Of a stretch of 64,000 bases of DNA, positions 46,679-56,600 are shown in pieces. The notes under the pieces were generated by a model. It was not told where the DNA came from. It saw only the letters and a program-made list of their open reading frames with translations, and did not search any database. The position numbers were made by a program, and so were the translations under genes. Each line of letters opens with the position of its first letter. The stretch's first letter is position 1. Source of the stretch: Comamonas sp. (GTDB taxonomy: Bacteria; Pseudomonadota; Gammaproteobacteria; Burkholderiales; Burkholderiaceae_C). The stretch spans positions 405,940 through 469,939 of the forward strand of contig JAQVCA010000001.1 of the NCBI GenBank assembly GCA_028690035.1. The letters run 5' to 3'.

Positions 46679-47982
46679 GCACCGTGCTGTTCTGGTTTCG
46701 CAACGACCTGCGCCTGCACGACCAGAGCGCACTGCACGCCGCCTGCCAGCTAGGCGCGCAGCACCTGCTGCCCGTGGTCTGCCTGCCCGATGTGCAAGCC
46801 ACCACCGCCTGGGGCTTTGCCCGCATCGGCCCACACCGGCGCGCCTGGCTGGCAAATACCCTTCAAAACCTGCTCCAAGGCTTATCCAGCAAGCGCAGCC
46901 AGCTATTGATTTTGAATCAACCGGCAGCCACCGCCCTGCCTGCCCTGGCGCGTGCCGTGGGTGCCACCACCCTTGTCTGTGAAGACGTTGCCGCGCCCGA
47001 AGAACAGGCGCAAGTGGCTGCCCTGCGTGCCGCTGGGCTGCAGGTGCATACCGTGTGGCACAGCAGCCTGCTGCACCCGCAGCAACTGCCCTGGCCGGTG
47101 CAGCGCCTGCCTGCGGTGTTCACGCCGTTTCGCCAGCAGATTGAACAGGCAGGGCTACAACCCGCCGCGCCCCTGCCATCGCCTGCAGCGTTGCCCCCAG
47201 CGCCACCTAATGTGCCCAACGACTGGCTGGGCGATCCCACACAGACCCTGGCAGCGTTGGCAGGAAGTCCAACCGCTGCCGATGCACGCAGCGCCTTCCC
47301 CTATTTGCAAGGTGCTCTGCACGGCGGTGAAGCAGCGGCGCTGGCCCACCTGCAGCAGTATTTGGCACGCGGCCTGCCCCACAGCTACAAGCGCACGCGC
47401 AACGATCTGCTGGGGCTGGACTACTCCAGCAAATGGTCGCCCTGGCTGGCCACAGGGGCGCTGTCGCCGCGCCAGGCCATGGCCCAACTGCGGCAGTTTG
47501 AAGCGGAGCACGGTGCCAGCGATGGCAGCTACTGGCTGTGGTTTGAACTGCTGTGGCGCGACTATTTCCGCTTTTTGCACCTCCAGCACGGCCCCGCGCT
47601 GTACCGGGCGCGGGGTTTAGGCCCCCAACGGGCCACGCCGCACGACGCGCAGCGCTTTGCCGCCTGGTGCGCCGGGCGCACCGGCCAACCGCTGGTAGAT
47701 GCCGCCATGCGCGAACTGGCCGCCACCGGCTACCTGAGCAACCGCCTGCGCCAGGTGGCAGCCAGCTATTTGATCCACGACCTGGCCTGCGACTGGCGCG
47801 CCGGTGCCGCCTGGTTTGAGGCGCAGTTGCTGGACTACGACGTGTACAGCAACCAGGGCAACTGGCTCTACATCGCTGGCCGGGGCACCGACCCACGCGG
47901 GGGCCGCCGCTTTGACCCCATCCAGCAGGCCGCCACCTACGACCCGGGCGGCACCTACCAACGCCTGTGGAGCAGCCCATGA
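46675..47982 (+). CDS. DASH-family cryptochrome
   Basis: 435 residues starting [20 protein letters not shown]. The FAD domain has [33 protein letters not shown] and [20 protein letters not shown], typical of cryptochrome DASH, and ends GGTYQRLW. It repairs dimers in single-stranded DNA or acts as a blue-light sensor. In the N-terminal domain, [20 protein letters not shown] is encoded by a repeat copy. Translationally coupled to DUF2256. Confidence 0.92.
   Translation: MSTVLFWFRNDLRLHDQSALHAACQLGAQHLLPVVCLPDVQATTAWGFARIGPHRRAWLANTLQNLLQGLSSKRSQLLILNQPAATALPALARAVGATTLVCEDVAAPEEQAQVAALRAAGLQVHTVWHSSLLHPQQLPWPVQRLPAVFTPFRQQIEQAGLQPAAPLPSPAALPPAPPNVPNDWLGDPTQTLAALAGSPTAADARSAFPYLQGALHGGEAAALAHLQQYLARGLPHSYKRTRNDLLGLDYSSKWSPWLATGALSPRQAMAQLRQFEAEHGASDGSYWLWFELLWRDYFRFLHLQHGPALYRARGLGPQRATPHDAQRFAAWCAGRTGQPLVDAAMRELAATGYLSNRLRQVAASYLIHDLACDWRAGAAWFEAQLLDYDVYSNQGNWLYIAGRGTDPRGGRRFDPIQQAATYDPGGTYQRLWSSP
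46866..46914. repeat. Dispersed repeat copy J inside the cryptochrome gene
   Basis: Read on the minus strand: AATAGCTGGCTGCGCTTGCT followed by GGATAAGCCTTGGAGCAGG, matching the arm and centre of the family. The copy keeps the frame open and encodes about 16 residues in the antenna domain. Confidence 0.6.
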
Positions 47983-48719
47983 GCCCCACCACAACCCCGG
48001 CGGCGCAGCTGCCACCCACCCTGCCCTCGCTGGCCACGGCTTACCGCGCCCTGGTGGTGGGTGCCACGGGGGCCATCGGTGGGGCCATCGCCGCACAACT
48101 GCAGGCCGACCCACGCTGTGCCCAGGTCTGCACCCTGAGCCGCCAAAGCACGCCTGCTATTGATTTTGATAAGCCCGACAGCATTGCCGCAGCCGCCGAG
48201 GCGCTGCGCGCACAAGGCCCCTGGCACCTGATCGTGGTGGCCACCGGCATGCTCACCGGCCCCACCGGCGGCCCCGAAAAACGCCTGGCCGACCTGAACG
48301 CCGCCCACCTGGCCGCCAGCTTTGCCACCAACACCATCGGCCCGGCGCTGGTGCTGGGGCATTTCGCACCGCAGCTGGCCAAGGGGGAGCGCAGCCTGCT
48401 GGCGGTGCTGTCGGCCAAGGTGGGCAGCATCGGCGACAACCGCCTGGGCGGCTGGTACAGCTACCGCGCCTCCAAGGCGGCGCTGAACATGCTGCTCAAA
48501 ACCGCTGCTATTGAGGTGGCACGCACCCACCCCCAGGCCGTGCTGGCGGCGCTGCACCCCGGCACGGTGGATTCGGCGCTGTCGGCACCGTTTCGCGGGG
48601 CGCTGATCGGCCGTCCCGCCCCGGATGCCGCGCGCGACCTGCTCGCCGTGCTGGACACACTGCAGCCCGCAGACAGCGGCGGCTTCTGGGCCTACGATGG
48701 CCAGCGTCTGCCCTGGTAA
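47979..48719 (+). CDS. SDR-family oxidoreductase, C-factor-like
   Basis: 246 residues. The nucleotide loop ALVVGATGAIGGAIAAQLQA, and WYSYRASKAALNMLLKTAAI with the YxxxK catalytic pair, are present. The ATG overlaps the cryptochrome stop (ATGA). The segment STPAIDFDKPDSIAAAAEAL includes a short stretch resembling the repeat arm. Its role in the light cluster is unknown. Confidence 0.87.
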   Translation: MSPTTTPAAQLPPTLPSLATAYRALVVGATGAIGGAIAAQLQADPRCAQVCTLSRQSTPAIDFDKPDSIAAAAEALRAQGPWHLIVVATGMLTGPTGGPEKRLADLNAAHLAASFATNTIGPALVLGHFAPQLAKGERSLLAVLSAKVGSIGDNRLGGWYSYRASKAALNMLLKTAAIEVARTHPQAVLAALHPGTVDSALSAPFRGALIGRPAPDAARDLLAVLDTLQPADSGGFWAYDGQRLPW

Positions 48720-48781
48720 TTTTTTTGTCTCCCTTTCCCCACTTTTTCCCACCTTTTGCCCACCGTACCAAGGAGAACCCC

Positions 48782-49678
48782 ATGCGCATCCTGCTTACCG
48801 GCGGCACCGGCCTGATTGGTCAGGCCCTGTGCCAGCACTGGCAACGCCAAGGCCACGAGCTGTGGGTCTGGAGCCGCGACCCACACAAAGTCCAGCGCCT
48901 GTGCAGCGGCGCACGCAGCGTGCAGCGGCTGGGCGACCTCGACCCCGCCCAGCCCTTTGACGCCGTGGTGAACCTGGCTGGCGCGCCCATTGCCGACCGC
49001 CCCTGGACGGCGGCGCGCCGCGCACTGCTGTGGCGCAGCCGTGTGGAGCTAACGCGCCAGTTGGTGGACTGGATGGGCCAGCAGCCCGCTACACCGCGCG
49101 TGCTGCTGTCGGCCTCGGCCATCGGCTGGTATGGCGATCAGGGCGATACGCCGCTCACCGAAGCCAGCCCCCCTGGCGGCACAGACTTTGGCAGCACCCT
49201 GTGCATGGCCTGGGAGCAAGAGGCCGAACGCGCCAGCACCCACGGCGTGCGCGTGGTACGGCTGCGCATCGCCCCCGTGCTGGCCCCTAAGGGCGGCATG
49301 CTGGCCCGCCTGCTGCCCCCGTTCAAACTGGGCCTGGGCGGACGCCTGGGCACAGGCCAGCAGTGGATGCCGTGGATTCATCTGGACGATCTGGTGGCCC
49401 TGTTCGAGCACCTGCTGCAGCGCGACGATGCCCAGGGTGCCTTCAACGCCTGCGCCCCTGAGGTGGTGCGCAACAGCGACTTCACCCTCACACTGGGCAA
49501 AGTGCTGCGCCGCCCCACCCTGCTGCCCGCCCCAGCCTGGGCGCTGCGCCTGGCGCTGGGCGAGATGTCGGTACTGCTGCTGGGCGGCCAGCACCTGCAG
49601 CCCCAACGCACACAGGCCAGCGGCTTTGACTGGCGCTACCCGCGCCTGGAGCCCGCGCTGGTGGCGCTGCTGCGCTAG
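48782..49678 (+). CDS. TIGR01777-type NAD-dependent epimerase (YfcH-like)
   Basis: 298 residues starting MRILLTGGTGLIGQALCQHW, with VNLAGAPIADRPWTAARRAL and SASAIGWYGDQGD, hallmarks of the TIGR01777 group. AAGGAGAA precedes the ATG. It is the last gene of the plus-strand light cluster. Substrate not established for the family. Confidence 0.92.
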   Translation: MRILLTGGTGLIGQALCQHWQRQGHELWVWSRDPHKVQRLCSGARSVQRLGDLDPAQPFDAVVNLAGAPIADRPWTAARRALLWRSRVELTRQLVDWMGQQPATPRVLLSASAIGWYGDQGDTPLTEASPPGGTDFGSTLCMAWEQEAERASTHGVRVVRLRIAPVLAPKGGMLARLLPPFKLGLGGRLGTGQQWMPWIHLDDLVALFEHLLQRDDAQGAFNACAPEVVRNSDFTLTLGKVLRRPTLLPAPAWALRLALGEMSVLLLGGQHLQPQRTQASGFDWRYPRLEPALVALLR

Positions 49679-49715
49679 GCCCATCAGAGCGGCCACCTGG
49701 CCACAGTGCCCTTAC

Positions 49716-51134
49716 CAAATGCGCGAAAAGCCTCGGCGTTCAGGCCGAGGATGGATAGCGCTGGCCGCGTAAGCGGCCATGGCCCGGCGGGCGGATGTTT
49801 GAATTTGGGTGTTTCTCGGCGGCAAGCTAAAATCTAATTTATGCAACGATTGCAAGCCTTTAAATTTGAACTCATGCCTAACGGCCAGCAAATGCGCAAA
49901 ATGAGCCAATTTGCCGGCATGTGCCGCTTTGTCTTCAATCAAGCACTTGCTCTCCAGAAAGAAAATCACGAAGCCGGCAATAAGTTTTTGAACTATGCCG
50001 CGCTGACCAAGAATTTAACTGTTTGGCGAAATTCCCCTGAGACAGCTTGGCTGTCTCAGGGGCCATCTCAATCTCAACAACAAACGCTTAAAGACCTCGA
50101 AAAAGCCTATAAAAACTTCTTCGAAAAACGCGCAGCTTTTCCGCAATTTAAGCGCAAAGGTGATAACTGCTCATTCAGATTTCCAGATCCCAAGCAGTTT
50201 AAATTAGACGAACCCAATGCCCGTATTTTCTTGCCAAAATTAGGCTGGATTCGATACAGAAAATCGCGCAATATCCTGGGCGAGCTGCGCAATATCACCG
50301 TATCGCTTCGCGCTGGCAAATGGTATTTCAGTGTGCAAACGCAGCGTGAAGTGCAAGCGACTGTGCCGCTTGGCACTCAAGCGATTGGCCTAGACGTTGG
50401 AATTGCGAGCTTTGCGACAGACTCAGGCGGCAAACACATCGAAGCCTTGCATAGTTTTAAGCGCCATGAAGCAAGGCTTCGGCGCTATCAAAAAAGCATG
50501 AGTCGCAAGTGCAAGGGCAGCAAGAATTGGAAAAAATCCAAGGCCCGCTTGCAGCGCATGCATGCTCGCATAGCGAACGTGCGCCAAGATTTTTTGCACA
50601 AGACCAGCAGCGAAATCTGCAGCATTAATGCGATGGTTGTGGTGGAAGATTTGCGCATTAAAAATATGAGCAAATCTGCACGTGGCAACGCGCAAGCGCC
50701 TGGAAAAAATGTCAAAGCAAAATCGGGTTTAAACAAGTCGATTTTGGATCAAGGTTGGGGCGAGTTTCGCCGACAGCTTGAATACAAGATGCAGTGGTCT
50801 GGCGGCATATTTGTCGCTGTAGATCCAAAAAATACCAGTAGAGAATGTCCGCGCTGCGGTCATATTCATGCTGATAATCGCAAAACTCAGGCGGTATTTT
50901 GCTGCGTGGCCTGTGACCACACAGCACATGCTGACCATGTTGGTGCGATCAATATTTTAGCGCGAGGACATCGCGTTTTAGCCTGTGGAGAAAATGTCAG
51001 TCGCGCCAAGCCTGCAAAGGCAAGGTGTGCAATTTCTAAGAAGCAGGAACCCGCCGAGGCGATTAATGGAGCGCTCAACGCGCTCCATTAACGCAGTAGG
51101 AATCCCCGTCTCTTCAGGGCGGGGAGGATGTCAA
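49716..51134 (+). mobile_element. Solo TnpB element of the IS200/IS605 group
   Basis: The left boundary is placed after TTAC (49712-49715), the usual target-side tetranucleotide. A left-end hairpin CCTCGGC/GCCGAGG is at 49731-49750. The right end has hairpins at 51067-51087 (overlapping the tnpB 3' end) and 51104-51124 (CCCCG/CGGGG), then ends AGGATGTCAA at 51134. No tnpA is present, so it is non-autonomous for transposition. The element is visibly AT-richer than its neighbours. Boundaries are by family pattern; the empty site was not compared. Confidence 0.75.
49841..51091 (+). CDS. tnpB: TnpB RNA-guided nuclease
   Basis: 416 residues. An N-terminal helix-turn-helix-like region (MQRLQAFKFELMPNGQQMRK) is followed by a RuvC core split into GLDVGIASFATDSGG (Asp), VVVEDLRIKNMS (Glu) and HADHVGAINIL (Asp). 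The zinc finger CPRCGH...CCVACDH lies between the second and third. All catalytic residues are present, so it could be active. The guide RNA is expected to overlap the gene's 3' end and run through 51134, with the guide taken from the flank beginning at 51135 (inference from characterised TnpBs). Confidence 0.92.
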   Translation: MQRLQAFKFELMPNGQQMRKMSQFAGMCRFVFNQALALQKENHEAGNKFLNYAALTKNLTVWRNSPETAWLSQGPSQSQQQTLKDLEKAYKNFFEKRAAFPQFKRKGDNCSFRFPDPKQFKLDEPNARIFLPKLGWIRYRKSRNILGELRNITVSLRAGKWYFSVQTQREVQATVPLGTQAIGLDVGIASFATDSGGKHIEALHSFKRHEARLRRYQKSMSRKCKGSKNWKKSKARLQRMHARIANVRQDFLHKTSSEICSINAMVVVEDLRIKNMSKSARGNAQAPGKNVKAKSGLNKSILDQGWGEFRRQLEYKMQWSGGIFVAVDPKNTSRECPRCGHIHADNRKTQAVFCCVACDHTAHADHVGAINILARGHRVLACGENVSRAKPAKARCAISKKQEPAEAINGALNALH

Positions 51135-51959
51135 CATTGCCGCCCCACCACACCAACAGCCTGACGATGGTTTTCAACCGGCGTGTAGTACAGGCGGCGT
51201 TGGACAAAGGCACCCATCTGGAAATGGCGATTTCTGACCACCCGTGGGTGGACAGCGCCAATGGCGCTGCCGTGCGCATCACCATGACGGTGCTTGCATC
51301 AAGCACAGGTGAAGGCACTGCTTATGCAGTTACGCACGAACTACCTGGCGAACACGGTGAAGTCGCGGTCACGTCTCACCCTCACCGGCCTGTACAACGT
51401 CCTCGCCGCGCTGCGCGCAGGCCGTGCCCTCACGGCCAAAGAAAAAACCATCCACACCCAGGGCTTGGTGGGCGTGCTGCGCGAGCTGCACGACGAGCTG
51501 GACGCGGCAGTCCTCACCGCCTACAGCTTGAGCGCCGATGCCGATACCGATGCCGTGCTGCACCGGCTGGTGGCGCTGAACGCCGAACGCGCCCGCGAAG
51601 AAGCGCAAGGCCACATCCGCTGGCTGCGCCCCAGCTTCCAAAATCCGCAAAAATCGCTCTCAAAACAAGAGCTTGTACCGCTCAATACACCTACGCAAGA
51701 GGCCGATTCGGTAGAGCAAAAAACGCTATCAAAAGAGAAGCAAACCCAGCCCTGGCCCGCCACCTTGCCCGAACAGGTGCGCGCCGTGGCCAACGTGGTG
51801 GCCGCCAGCCCCGTGCCCTTGGGGGTGGAGGCCTTGGCGGCCCACTTCAAAGGCCGTGGCCCGTGGAAGAAAGGCTTGCCCACGCTGCTGCACACCCTGG
51901 AAGCCCTGGGCCGCGTGCGCGCTTTGCAGGTCGATGGCGTCACCGCCTGGTCTGCCTAA
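51135..51959 (+). pseudogene. MmeI-like (type IIL) restriction-modification gene, deletion remnant
   Basis: Two fragments of one large family remain. The first (about 51150-51300) encodes NSLTMVFNRRVVQAALDKGT and AISDHPWVDSANGAAVRITM, from just after the catalytic motif of the methyltransferase. The second, in another frame from about 51294, encodes YLANTVKSRSRLTLTGLYNV, ALTAKEKTIHTQGLVGVLRE and a C-terminal PWPATLPEQVRAVA and FKGRGPWKKGLPTLLHTLEA. The target-recognition region between them is missing and the frames differ. The 5' part is absent, replaced by the TnpB element. Not functional. Confidence 0.75.
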
Positions 51960-52022
51960 GCCCACGGCGGTTGGGTCTGCCCCACGTCCAGAGGACAGCG
52001 GGGCAGGTTTGTTCATTTTTTA

Positions 52023-52079
52023 AGCATAAAAAGTGGCTTTTACCCTTATGGGGTAAGCGCAAGCAGCTATTATTTTTAT
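52023..52079. repeat. Dispersed repeat copy H
   Basis: On the minus strand: AATAATAGCTGCTTGCGCTT, then a TACCCC/GGGTA hairpin, ending TTTTTATGCTTAAAAA-like. Nearly collinear with copy F. Its left edge supplies the stop codon of the open stretch that follows ppa. Confidence 0.65.
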
Positions 52080-52162
52080 TGACCGCCCGCCTCTAGGAAG
52101 GCTTTGCGCGCTTCCTTGCTGATTGCTTTCAGCGTTTCTAGGTAGTCGCTGGCAAAGCCGGA

Positions 52163-52690
52163 TCAGCCTTGGTAGTTGGCGATGCCGTCGGTGATTTCTT
52201 TCTTGGCCTCGTCCACACCCTTCCAGCCCAGCACCTTGACCCATTTGCCCTTTTCCAGGTCTTTGTAGTGCTCGAAAAAGTGGGCGATCTGCTGCAGCGT
52301 CAGCTCATGCACATCGTCCAGGCTCTCGATTTTTTCGTAGGCAGGCAGGATTTTCTTGGTAGGCACCGCCAGCACCTTGCCGTCCACGCCACCTTCGTCT
52401 TCCATGTGCAGGATGCCGATGGCACGGCAAGGCACGACCACGCCGCTGGGCAGCGGGAAGGGCGTCAGCACCAACACGTCCACGGGGTCACCGTCGCCCG
52501 CCAGGGTCTGGGGCACATAACCGTAGTTGCAGGGGTAGTGCATGGCCGTGCCCATGAAGCGGTCCACAAATACGCAGCCGGTTTCTTTGTCCACTTCGTA
52601 CTTGACGGGATCGGAGTTGGCGGCGATTTCAATCACCACGTTGAAGGTTTCGGGGGCGTTCTTGCCAGGGGTAACTTTTTCAAAGGACAT
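52163..52690 (-). CDS. ppa: Inorganic pyrophosphatase
   Basis: 175-residue family I enzyme that hydrolyses pyrophosphate. It begins MSFEKVTPGKNAPETFNVVI, has the catalytic PGDGDPVDVLVLTP-type motif as LAGDGDPVDVLVLTPFPLPS, and ends GIANYQG. The ATG was chosen over a long unlike upstream frame. After the TGA the same frame stays open for 28 codons (to 52076). Confidence 0.96.
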   Translation of the reverse strand: MSFEKVTPGKNAPETFNVVIEIAANSDPVKYEVDKETGCVFVDRFMGTAMHYPCNYGYVPQTLAGDGDPVDVLVLTPFPLPSGVVVPCRAIGILHMEDEGGVDGKVLAVPTKKILPAYEKIESLDDVHELTLQQIAHFFEHYKDLEKGKWVKVLGWKGVDEAKKEITDGIANYQG

Positions 52691-52825
52691 GCTGTGCTTG
52701 CCAAGAGTGCTAAAAAACCTCAGGCCCGCGTGCCAGGCCTGAACGAAAAAACAGCGCATTCTAGGCCCAGCCATCTTGCAGCAGCCTTGCAAACAGGCTG
52801 CTGTGGCGATAGAACATTTAAAATT

Positions 52826-52866
52826 GATAGCTGCTACCGCTTATCTATTCTGCGTTTAAGCGTTTT
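52826..52866. repeat. Dispersed repeat copy I
   Basis: ATAGCTGCTACCGCTTATCT followed by a centre and GTTTAAGCG: one clear left arm and a short right arm. It lies in the intergenic stretch 52691-53006 between ppa and the DUF2889 gene, which shows no other feature except the likely divergent promoters. Confidence 0.55.
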
Positions 52867-53006
52867 TTTATTCAAAACACTTCTCCCCACCAGTCGATGC
52901 TGGCATGCACGTTCTTGCACAATGGGTGCCGTTTTTGCTTTTGCTATCCACCGACCTTCGACTTGTCCACCTGGTGCATACCAGGTTTTTTTCTTTTGCG
53001 ATTGCC

Positions 53007-53573
53007 ATGCCCCTGCCTCCTGCACCTGTTGAGCGCCAAGCGCGCCATATCCGTCAAGTCCATTACCGCAGCTTTGAGCGCAGCGATGGCCTATGGGACG
53101 TGGAAGGTGAACTCATCGACACCAAAGCTGTGGATCTGCCACGCCTGGATGGCGGCATGTTCAGAGCGGGCGAGCCCATCCACCACATGCACATCCGGGT
53201 GACCATCGACACCGATCTGGTGGTGCATGCCATCGACGCTGTGATGGATGCCTTCCCCCTGCAACCCTGCCCGGGCGCCTTGGCAGCCATGCAACGCATG
53301 GTCGGCTGCAGCATGGCGCGTGGCTGGCGCAAGGCCATCGACACCCATCTGCATGGTGTGGCCGGCTGCACCCATATGCGCGAACTGCTGCTGAACATGG
53401 GGACGGCTGCTTTCCAAAGTATTTCCGAGGCGTTTCAAGGCCGTGACGACCAGCCGCCCGGTTTTTTGGGCCGCTGCACGGGTTGGGACAGCAACGGCGC
53501 AGCGGTGCTGCAGTTTTTCCCGCGCTTTGTCGGCTATGAGCCACCCAAGCGCCGTGAGCACCAACCCGAGTGA
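53007..53573 (+). CDS. DUF2889 family protein
   Basis: 188 residues. RQVHYRSFERSDGLWDVEGE, IHHMHIRVTIDTDLVVHAID and a GCTHMRELLLNMGTAAFQSI core are the DUF2889 pattern. Cys and His residues are conserved but the function is unknown. An ATG with no upstream family match was chosen at MPLPPAPVERQ; the longer upstream frame is unlikely. Confidence 0.88.
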   Translation: MPLPPAPVERQARHIRQVHYRSFERSDGLWDVEGELIDTKAVDLPRLDGGMFRAGEPIHHMHIRVTIDTDLVVHAIDAVMDAFPLQPCPGALAAMQRMVGCSMARGWRKAIDTHLHGVAGCTHMRELLLNMGTAAFQSISEAFQGRDDQPPGFLGRCTGWDSNGAAVLQFFPRFVGYEPPKRREHQPE

Positions 53574-53600
53574 ATCCACTCTACGCCCCCAACGACGAGC

Positions 53601-56600
53601 ATGCCCGTACCTCCCCCGGCCTCCAACCCGGCCTTTTTTAGCCAGCATTTGCGTACCCAATGGCTCACCCTGATGGCCGCTTGGCTCATTTTGGCGCTGG
53701 CGGGGTTCGTGTTCCTCTTTGAAGACCGCAAGGGCGTGTACCTGCGCGAACAGGAGCAGCTGGAAAAACATTCGGAAGTGATCCAGGGCTATGTGAAGCA
53801 GCAACTGGGCAGCATCCAGCGTGTACTGCTGGCCATGCGCAGTGAGTGGATCCATTGGCAGGCCAATGGCGGCAGGTTGGGCGCGGCAGCGACGCTGGCT
53901 TCCATCAACCACCATTTGTATGGTTTGACGCAGCACATCAATGCCGTACAAATGATGCATGTGGTGGACAAGCAGGGCTTGGTGCAGGCTTCGAGCATGC
54001 CTGAGCTGATTGGTCGTCCATTTCCCGCTTTTGCCCAATACCAGGCCCAGGCGGCCCTGGGCAACGGTCAACGCGACACGCTGTACGTGATCGCCCCCTA
54101 CCGCAATCTGCTGGGGCAACATGCCCAGGCCTTTGCCATGACGCTGTTCGATGCCCAAGGTCAGCCCAACGGCTTGGTGGTGGCTAGCATCACGCCCCAC
54201 AATGCACAGACACTGTTTGACGCCATACGCTACACCCCAGACATGCTGGCAGCCATCGTGCATAGCAATGGCGATCTGTTTGTGACCACGCCGCAGTCCA
54301 TGCGCCAGCAGCGTGCCAATCTGCTCAAGCCAGAGCCCAGCCCTCTGTTTGTGAACCACTTGCGCAGCCAACAAAGCAAAACTATCAGCACCGGCATCCT
54401 GCGCACCACGGGGCACCACAGCCTGCTGGTGCAGTACTCGGTACAGCCCCCCGAGCTGCACATGAGCCACCCGCTGGTGGTGGTGGTCGGGCGGCAAACG
54501 GATGCCATCTTTGCAGCTTGGCGCGTGCGGGCCTGGAATATGGGCCTGCTGTATCTGTTGATCGTGGGCTCATCCTCGGCGCTGCTGTGGTGGCTGCAGC
54601 GGCGCGAAAAAGTGGTATACCGTCAATTGCTCGCCACCGATGCTGCACTGCATCTACAGCAAACCCGTTTAGACAATCTGGCGCAAAACGTACCAGGCAT
54701 GCTGTACCAGTACGTGCTGCATGCCGATGGGCGCAGCTCGTTTCAGTACAGCTCCGAAGGCATTCGCGATGTCTATGAGGCGGCACCACAGGATGCCCTG
54801 CACGATGCCCGTGTGGTGCTGGAGCGCATTCACCCCGACGATTACGCACGGGTGGTGGAAAACATTAGCCTTTCCGCCCAGCAACTCAGCATCTGGTCCG
54901 ATGAGTACCGCGTCATCCTGCCGCGTCGGGGTGAGCGCTGGCTGGCCGGGGTGGCTCGCCCACAGGCGCTGGACCATGGCGATGTGCTCTGGCATGGCTA
55001 CATCCAAGATGTGACATTGGCCAAGCAGCAGCGCCAAGAGCTGCAGCGTGCCAAAGAAGCAGCCGACAGTGCCAACGCCGCCAAGAGTGCATTTGTGGCC
55101 AACATGAGCCACGAAATCCGCACACCCATGAACGCCGTGCTGGGCATGCTGCAGCTGCTGCAGGGCACTGCCTTGCAGCCTCAGCAGGCCGACTACTGCT
55201 TCAAGGCGCGTGGGGCAGCACAGTCGCTGTTGTCTCTGCTCAACGATGTGCTCGACTTTTCCAAAATCGAAGCCGGGCGACTGGAAATCGAGAACGCGCC
55301 ATTTGCCCTAGACGATTTGCTACGCAACCTCGCCGTGGTGCTGGCCACCGGCGTGGGCAACAAGCCCATTGAGTTGCTGTTTGAGATCGATCCCTCCATT
55401 CCTCGCCAGCTGCGCGGCGATGCCCTGCGGTTGCAGCAGGTACTCCTCAACCTGGGCAGCAATGCGCTGAAGTTCACCCACAGCGGCGAGGTGGTGCTGT
55501 GCCTCAAACGTCTGGATGCCAACACCAGCGCTGTACCCGACCATGTGGAGATTGAGTTCTCGGTCAGTGATACCGGCATCGGTATTGCACCCCAGCGTTT
55601 GGATGCGGTGTTTGACAGTTTTACCCAAGCCGAAACCAGCACCACCCGCGAGTACGGCGGTAGCGGCCTGGGGTTGTCCATCAGCCGCGCGCTGGTGCAT
55701 CTGATGGGTGGCGAGCTCCAAGTGCAAAGCACCCTGCACCAAGGCAGCCATTTTGTCTTTCGCCTGCGCATGGCCTGTTTGTCTGAGCCCCAAGCCACCA
55801 TCGGTCAGCCCAACGGGGGCGAGCAGCATCCCGAGCTGGGCACCCTGCGGGTGCTGATCGTGGAAGACCACGCGCCTACACGCAACGTACTGCTACATAT
55901 GGCACAGAACTTTCGCTGGCACTGTATGGCCGTGGCCGACAGCACGCAGGCCATCCAGCAGCTCACCTTGGCACAAAAGCAGCAGCAGCCTTTTGATGTG
56001 GTGTGCGTGGACAGCGCTTTACCCAGCCCCCACAACGAGGAGCTGGAGCAGTTCATGCTGGCGCACTGCATTCCGTGGCCCTCCATCGTGCTGATGAGCA
56101 CGCTCTACCACCAGGAACAAAATCGCCTGCAGCAGCCCTCCACATGGAGCAGCATGCTGGCGGTGCAGCACCTTATCAAACCCATTACGCCTTCGGCACT
56201 GTTTGATGCGGTGGCGCTGGCCACCGGCGGGCAATCCATCCACTACCCCCACCTCTTGGGGGGCACAGGCCAGGCACACCTGCGGGGGTTGCGGGTTTTA
56301 CTGGTGGAAGACAACCCCCTCAACCAGCAAGTGGCCCAGGGGTTGCTGCAACAGGCAGGTGCCCAGGTCAGTCTGGCCCACAACGGTCTGGAGGCTGTCA
56401 CCTTGCTGCAAGCACACCAGAGCAACTGGGATGTGGTGCTGATGGACATCCAGATGCCGGTGATGGACGGCTACGAAGCCACGCGCCGCATCCGCGCCAT
56501 GGCACTGGCGCCACAACCCCCCATCATCGCCATGACCGCCAATGCCAGCTCAGACGATAAGCAGGCCTGTTTGCAAGCTGGCATGAATGACCACCTGGCC

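Noticed and set aside
51128-52096. A 322-codon frame running through both restriction-gene fragments
   Set aside because: Only its first 55 or so codons match the family; after about 51300 the real residues are in another frame.
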